Shown in pieces: positions 1 to 5,100 of a stretch of 8,563 nt of DNA. Both the position numbers and the translations under genes were made by a program. This DNA is from Microcystis aeruginosa W13-11 (lineage in GTDB: Bacteria > Cyanobacteriota > Cyanobacteriia > Cyanobacteriales > Microcystaceae): positions 1 through 8,563 of the forward strand of contig JAADBR010000157.1 in NCBI GenBank assembly GCA_009995705.1. The letters run 5' to 3'. Position 1 is the stretch's first letter. Every line of letters begins with the position of its first letter. The notes below the pieces were generated by a model that was not told the DNA's origin, did not search any database, and saw only the letters and a program-made list of their open reading frames with translations.

Positions 1-294
1 CGATACAAGAGGTGTGGTCGCGCCACTCCGCTTCAGTAGCAGGGTATCGACACCGGAGACAACTACCTCCAACGATTGGCCCCGCGTTGGGATTGTTACT
101 CGTGCCGGTTTATTTGGGGATAATGTTAATCTCGTCTCTGGTTTTCGCTCTACCGGTGAGAGGCAATATTTATCTAAAGGTTCGGCTATAACTCCCGGAA
201 CGTTAGCGACGAGAATTAAAAATAACCATCGAAAAATACGTCGCCACCAATTCCGATAATCATCCTGACCACCCCAAGAATGGCTAAATAACAT
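1..294 (-). CDS. Partial gene: secreted protein of unknown function (N-terminus only, runs off the left edge)
   Basis: The minus-strand frame is open from the ATG at 294-292 to the window edge, giving 98 residues with the C-terminus missing. An in-frame TAA at 318-316 lies 24 nt upstream with no other start codon between, so this ATG is well supported. The N-terminus looks like a Sec signal peptide: a charged segment (YRNWWRRIFRW, about residues 13-23), a hydrophobic core (LFLILVANVPGV, about 24-35) and a likely signal peptidase I site after VIA at residue 37. The mature part begins EPLDKYCLSP and continues with alternating hydrophobic residues (ARVTIPTRGQSLEVVVSGVD), as in a beta-rich domain. 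It could be the PPC-like N-terminal domain that precedes TPR/CHAT regions in some cyanobacterial proteins, but that is only a guess. It lies on the same strand as the upstream ATPase gene, 169 nt away. There is only a weak purine stretch (AAAG) before the start. Function not recognised. Confidence 0.7.
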   Translation of the reverse strand, partial: MLFSHSWGGQDDYRNWWRRIFRWLFLILVANVPGVIAEPLDKYCLSPVERKPETRLTLSPNKPARVTIPTRGQSLEVVVSGVDTLLLKRSGATTPLVS

Positions 295-321
295 AAGCGG
301 TTTCTTTAAAGAATATTATGA

Positions 322-360
322 CGGGCAGCGGCGGGCGTTTCGCCTATCCGTCGCTGTTCG
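322..360. repeat. GC-rich imperfect hairpin upstream of the secreted-protein gene
   Basis: Arms CAGCGGCGG (326-334) and CCGTCGCTG (348-356) pair with one G-U. The stem can extend to 322-334/348-360 with further G-U pairs when read as plus-strand RNA. A small GGCG-TTT-CGCC hairpin is an alternative fold inside. No T-run follows on either strand, so it is not a standard intrinsic terminator. It stands out as a GC island in AT-rich sequence between the ATPase gene and the start at 294. It could be a 5'-UTR structure or an interspersed repeat copy. Confidence 0.4.
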
Positions 361-419
361 GTGCTAGAGAAAAGTTTTTCACTACAGCTATTTCTAGACG
401 AAATTCCTTCAAATTTACT

Positions 420-520
420 TATATAGCGGTATTCGCTTGAGTGAGATACAGACAAAGTCTTGCCTAGACTGCCTTATAGCTTGTTGCAGTATACCTCATC
501 CGACTGCATACCGCTATATA
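420..520. mobile_element. 101-bp MITE-like inverted-repeat element
   Basis: Perfect 13-bp terminal inverted repeats TATATAGCGGTAT (420-432) and ATACCGCTATATA (508-520) bound a 101-bp unit. Similarity between the arms continues imperfectly for roughly another 17 nt inward (GAGTGAGATAC against GGATGAGGTATAC). The ends are compatible with a TA target duplication (420-421 and 519-520), as expected for IS630/Tc1-mariner-type elements, but because TA is palindromic and part of the repeat this cannot be proven here. It carries no transposase, so it would be non-autonomous. It overlaps the 3' end of the ATPase gene and supplies that gene's last 18 codons and stop. Confidence 0.6.
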
Positions 521-1861
521 TTTCCTAAAAATTGGTGACAAACTAAAATATATACTTTCTGTCTTAGTTGTTGCTATCAAATAACGTTCCCGCAAAGACT
601 GCAAGCCATTAATATATTCCATTGATGATAGTTCTAAGGTTTCTTTTAATTTTTGCCTAGACACAGGATTTTCAAAATTGCTTAATCGTAAGACAATTTC
701 CTGTTCTACGGGAGATAGTCTAGTAAATAAATGTTTTAATCGAGATTCCATTGCTGTAGTAATAATTAGGTTATTCTCTGCTAGAAACTCAGCTACTTGG
801 CCAGCAAAAACATCTTTAATTAAACTAGCAATATCTTTTAAGTAAGCTAAGTTTCCTTCATATAGTTCAATCAGCTTTAGCCAACTATCTCGATCATTTA
901 ATCCTATATTTTCTAAAATTGTAGAATCATCAATACCTAATAACTCTAAGTATTTTATTGAATACAATTCTTCATCTAAACAGTGCATCTCAGCACATTG
1001 TTCTTGACTGATTAAGATTAAATTGCTCTGATGTTCAATATCTGTAATCATTTTAAACAAGCTTTGATAATCCTGATATTCAGTTTGATATTGACCAGCG
1101 AATACACCAGGTATAAAGAGATTTTGCACATCATCTAAGATGATTAGAGATTTTTTCTCTGTCAGAATGGCAAATAGTTGTTTTAATTTATCGGCTATGA
1201 TCTCATGGGGAGATTGATTACAAGTAGTCAATATATCGTCAACCAGCAACTCTAAGGATTTAGGGAATTTTAGACTTCTCCAAATGATAAATTCAAATTT
1301 ATCTAAATTGAGATCGACAAATCTTTTTACTAAAGCTGTTTTGCCAATTCCACTCAATCCCAAGACTGAGATTAATCGGATATTTTGGTTTAGCAGCCAG
1401 TGAGAAAGTGTCTTAAGTTCAGTCTCTCTCTCGTAAAAGCTTATTATTTGAGGAGCCAGAGTCAAATCGTGATTAAGGGATTTACTATTTTGATTATTTT
1501 TCTGAAATATTTCATCAATTCTGCTTAATTCTTTCAGTTCAAAATTAAAAGTAGTATTATTGTTATGTTGGTTGTTACTTTGTATTATAATTGGTGAAGA
1601 TAGCACACTTAATCTTGTTAAAGTTGAACAAAAATTAGATTTTTTTATATCCTCACCTAAAGCTTCAGACAAAAGTTGCCATAATTGAGACCCCACATCA
1701 CTCAGATGATTTTTCGTAACTTGGTACTTTTTGGCCATATCGTCATAAGTCTGTCTTTGCCAAGTTCCCTCAACTACAGCGCGTTGCAAATCATCCAGAT
1801 GTTTTCCTGTTTGTTCAAAGACTACACTATCAGCAAATTGTAACGCTTCGTTTACATTCAT
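464..1861 (-). CDS. vMAP-type HTH / NB-ARC (STAND) ATPase, short form without sensor repeats
   Basis: This 465-residue protein is probably a cytosolic signalling ATPase. Residues 1-80 match the N-terminal helix-turn-helix domain of cyanobacterial vWA-MoxR-associated proteins (pattern TYDDMAKKYQVTKNHLSDVG, then LWQLLSEALGE). An Asn/Gln-rich linker follows (about 94-130). The NB-ARC-like NTPase starts near 140 (SFYERETEL), with Walker A GLSGIGKT (168-175) and Walker B SLIILDD (238-244). At 281-287 the usual LLTSRE-type sensor reads LILISQE, so the Arg is Gln. The GNPLAL (GLPL-type) motif is degenerate (GNLAYL, 336-341). A winged-helix segment (about 370-447) ends the recognisable part. WD40 or TPR sensor repeats, common in this family, are absent. 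Residues 448-465 are encoded by the MITE-like element. The ATG start has no Shine-Dalgarno; an extended -10 promoter lies 29 nt upstream. It is divergent from the giant surface protein gene. The family assignment is firm; the stimulus and partner are unknown. Confidence 0.85.
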   Translation of the reverse strand: MNVNEALQFADSVVFEQTGKHLDDLQRAVVEGTWQRQTYDDMAKKYQVTKNHLSDVGSQLWQLLSEALGEDIKKSNFCSTLTRLSVLSSPIIIQSNNQHNNNTTFNFELKELSRIDEIFQKNNQNSKSLNHDLTLAPQIISFYERETELKTLSHWLLNQNIRLISVLGLSGIGKTALVKRFVDLNLDKFEFIIWRSLKFPKSLELLVDDILTTCNQSPHEIIADKLKQLFAILTEKKSLIILDDVQNLFIPGVFAGQYQTEYQDYQSLFKMITDIEHQSNLILISQEQCAEMHCLDEELYSIKYLELLGIDDSTILENIGLNDRDSWLKLIELYEGNLAYLKDIASLIKDVFAGQVAEFLAENNLIITTAMESRLKHLFTRLSPVEQEIVLRLSNFENPVSRQKLKETLELSSMEYINGLQSLRERYLIATTKTESIYFSLSPIFRKYIAVCSRMRYTATSYKAV

Positions 1862-2189
1862 TTATCTATACAAGGTAAGGCTTTGGAATATTATATCATA
1901 GCTTGATTCTGATTTTTCCGACTTTTTCCGTTGTTGATGTTAAGAAATTGTAATATAACTGCCGTTTAAATCCTATTTTTTCTGGTTGTCAAGTCAAGGA
2001 AACGCTTTTAGGATGGCAACGACAATTAAGTTAATTTATCTTAATAGGTTAGGAACTTTGTTAAGAAATTATGGTAATTTCTCGGCTTTGATGTCAAAAT
2101 TCGCTTTTCCTAAGTTAAGATGGTCTCCAATAAATAACGCAAAACCCGCACGAATACATTAACCCTGTCATCCACCTTTGGTTACTGCT
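1862..2189. other. Divergent intergenic region (328 bp), regulatory
   Basis: This AT-rich spacer separates the two divergent genes and must hold both promoters. The minus-strand promoter is listed separately. For the plus-strand gene no convincing -35/-10 pair is visible; TAATAT at 1951-1956 is a weak candidate. GTTAAGA occurs three times (1939-1945, 2060-2066, 2114-2120), the first two inside an identical 12-mer TGTTAAGAAATT (1938-1949, 2059-2070). A small palindrome TTTGA-TG-TCAAA lies at 2087-2098. I see no small ORF or RNA gene. Confidence 0.6.
1890..1930 (-). promoter_or_regulatory. Extended -10 promoter with phased direct repeat, for the STAND ATPase gene
   Basis: On the minus strand the sequence TGATATAAT (1898-1890) contains a perfect TATAAT hexamer with an upstream TG, an extended -10 element. 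Transcription would start near 1883, giving a short leader of about 20 nt. No TTGACA-like -35 is present. Instead two copies of CGGAAAAA (1930-1923 and 1920-1913), ten bases apart, occupy roughly -30 to -47. This arrangement suits a regulator binding one face of the helix. The binding protein is unknown. Confidence 0.5.
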
Positions 2190-5100
2190 ATGGCTACTAA
2201 TCCTCTGCTTATTCCCACTCTCAATCAGGCTATTACTGATGTCGTTAACCTACTCAATGAGTTTGCTGACGATTCTCTGTTCACTGAAAAGGTGCGTTTG
2301 GTTTTTGGGGTAGATGTTTCAAGTCAGGTGTTTAAGGCTTTAATTGCTGATTTGCCCGAAATTGAAGTGGTAGGCGACGAGGTGTTACAAGGCGCATTAG
2401 GTGCGTTTTCGGCGCAGACGGGGAAGATTTATCTATCAGAGTATTTAGAGTCTTTTTTGAATACCGCTTCCTCAGAATCGCTAGTTAATGTGATTTTAGA
2501 AGAAATTGGGCATTATGTGGATGCTCAGGTGAATGCGGCGGATTCTCCGGGTGATGAGGGTGCGATTTTTGCGGCACTGGTTCAAGGGATACCCTTACTG
2601 GAATCGGAACTGCAAACTTTAAAGCAAGAGAACGATTTCGCCACGATATTTGTAGATGGTCAAGAAATTCAGATTGAGCAGGCAAGTCTTTCTCGCAGTG
2701 GTGGCTTAGGTGGAACAAATCAAACACTTCAACTGGATCCTCTAGCACCAGGGCAAACCGAAAAAAATGTCACTCTCACCTATTTTTATGAACATTTTTC
2801 TATTCCCGATCAATTTGAGGTGAGATATGCAGGAAAGCCGATTTTCAATACTGGGGGACTTGTTTCAGGCAGTAAGAGTGGAAGCGTAACATTCAAGCAA
2901 GTCCAAGGGCAAGATTTTCTCAATATTGTTGTAACGGCTCCTCAGTCAGGGACGGCTTGGAATTTTTCGGTTAACACTGACAATGCTCAGATTAATTTTG
3001 ATGGTCTTGTTGGTGATGCCATTAAGCTAGATTTCGGTAATCAAAGGGGGAATGTTACGCTGAAATCCCTACCAAATTCCTCCAAAGGTAAGTTGATTAA
3101 TGAGAAAGGAGAAAATGCTACAGTAGGGACTGTATATACAACCTTATACTATGTCCCTACTGTAAATGGTGCAATCTCTAGTTATGGTCAAGATAAGGGA
3201 CATACTGGGATAGGTCAAGTCACGTTTGATGTTGAAGATCAGGATCAGAAATCTCTGACTGTCAGTGTGAATGTTGCTGACGGTTTTTCTAAGACTGGAG
3301 AGGCTAATCCGGTAAAAACTGGAACTGGAAAGCTTGATATTTATACTCAACAACAACGATTAGCTTATTTGGGATTTCCAGGAAGCGGTGGTAGTCCTTT
3401 AGTTGTTGATGGAGTAACAGGGGGGAATACTAAATGGGCAAAGACTTTGTACGATATAGCAGTAAATCCAGCCACTTCGGGAAGGGGTCGTGTCTTTGAC
3501 CTACTTGAGAATCCTAAGAATTTTAAAGCTTATATTAATTCTCCAAATGCACCTAAGTGGAATTTATTGACGAGTGTTCAGGGACTTACTTTTAGTAATA
3601 CACAAAGAAGATACGGAATGGATCTATCTGGTCGCTTTATCTCAAATGCGTCTAGTAATCTTGGTAGTTCTCTTACTTCAACTGGAGTATCACTCAATAA
3701 TGGAAATGGTATGCCAAGCAAAACCCATGATGCTGGGCGCAGTATTGATATAGATGAAATTCCAGGTAGCTACTTTTTCAAAGTCAGGAATGGTTTTGTA
3801 GCATCTCCTGGTGGAAGAATTGTTGTAAGAGATGGCAATTCTTACAGGGCAGGTAATCTTAACAATCCTAATGATGTAGCAAACGGATTGAGGGCTTCTA
3901 CACTTACCTCACAAACCGATGCAACAATGGTAACAGCGATTGCAGGTCTAATTGAATATTCCCAGACCCGACAAGCAGTCCAATCCCTAATAGATGCGTT
4001 TACCGGAGCATCTATCATTTTTTACAACGATCCAAGGTTTTTAGGAACTGGAGTAGTACAGTACTCAAAACCGCACTATGATCATATTCATTTCGGCATA
4101 CCTTCGCCAATTAGTTCGTCTTCTTCTCCAAGACTAGCTAATCAGAATGGGATTGATATTTCTTCTTCTGAAGATAGTTTTCAGTTGCCTCTTGCTTCAA
4201 CATTTATAACCGTAAATAGTGTTTTGGATAGTGCTATTGATTTAGGGAAAATTGATGGAACAACCACAGTAACTGGAAACTTGAGTTCTTCCGATACAGA
4301 GCGTTACTATAAGTTCACGCTTGGAGATCCAGGAAGTCCCGATGACTATGATGAGGCTTATTTTATTACCACTAGAAACTTATCATTGCTTCTAGATAAT
4401 CTATCTGATGATGCTGATCTAGAAATATTTCAAGATTTCAATGGTGATGGAATTCGTCAGGATGATGATGTTTTATTTTCTTCCACAGAGTCAGGTACTT
4501 CTCCAGACTCCATATCTTTGACTGATATACCAGAAGGCAATTATTTCATCCGCGTTTTCTCCAAGGCATCTGGTGGTGGTAGTATAGATTACCGACTATC
4601 TGTAACTGTTCCCCCGCTACCAGTTCCCCCTGACAATGCGGGTAATACTACCACTAATGCTCAGGATTTAGGAACGCTCAATGGAAGTATTACCCGATCT
4701 GACTTCATCGGTACGGTTGATTCCGATGACTATTATCGCTTTAACCTGACAACTGTGAGCGATTTTAATCTGGAAGTTAATGGATTAGATCAGGGCGATC
4801 TAATTGCCACTTTGGGACAAGATACTAACAATAATGGGGTCATTAACTTTGATGAAACTCTTGCCATATCGGACGCTGAAGGAAATGACCCAGAAGTGAT
4901 CGATATCAATGGGTTATCTGCGGGAACTTACTATGTTTGGCTTTCTCGCAGTAGTGGTAATACAAACTACAACCTCAATCTTTCTGCAACCCCGTCAGTT
5001 ATTCCACCCGACAAAGCAGGTAGTACCCTTACCACTGCCTTCAATCTTGGCACTTTAGCATCCTCCACTCAAAGCGACTTTGTTGGTAATGTTGATCCGA

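Noticed and set aside
14..259. 81-codon plus-strand frame at the left edge
   Set aside because: It starts at GTG without a ribosome-binding site and lies antisense to a minus-strand frame with a clear signal peptide and a well-defined start.
2021..2046. ATTAAG...CTTAAT palindrome as an operator
   Set aside because: It has only 6-bp arms in very AT-rich sequence, which is expected by chance.
2178..2189. TTG start four codons upstream for the giant gene
   Set aside because: It has no Shine-Dalgarno and adds only MVTA. The ATG at 2190 is the simpler start, though TTG cannot be excluded.
2485..2748. Minus-strand frame within the giant gene
   Set aside because: It is a shadow of the coding frame, with a low-complexity HPHHPENPPHSPEHPH composition produced by antisense codons.
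3144..3356. Minus-strand frame within the giant gene
   Set aside because: Antisense shadow, Ser/Ile-rich, with no recognisable motif.
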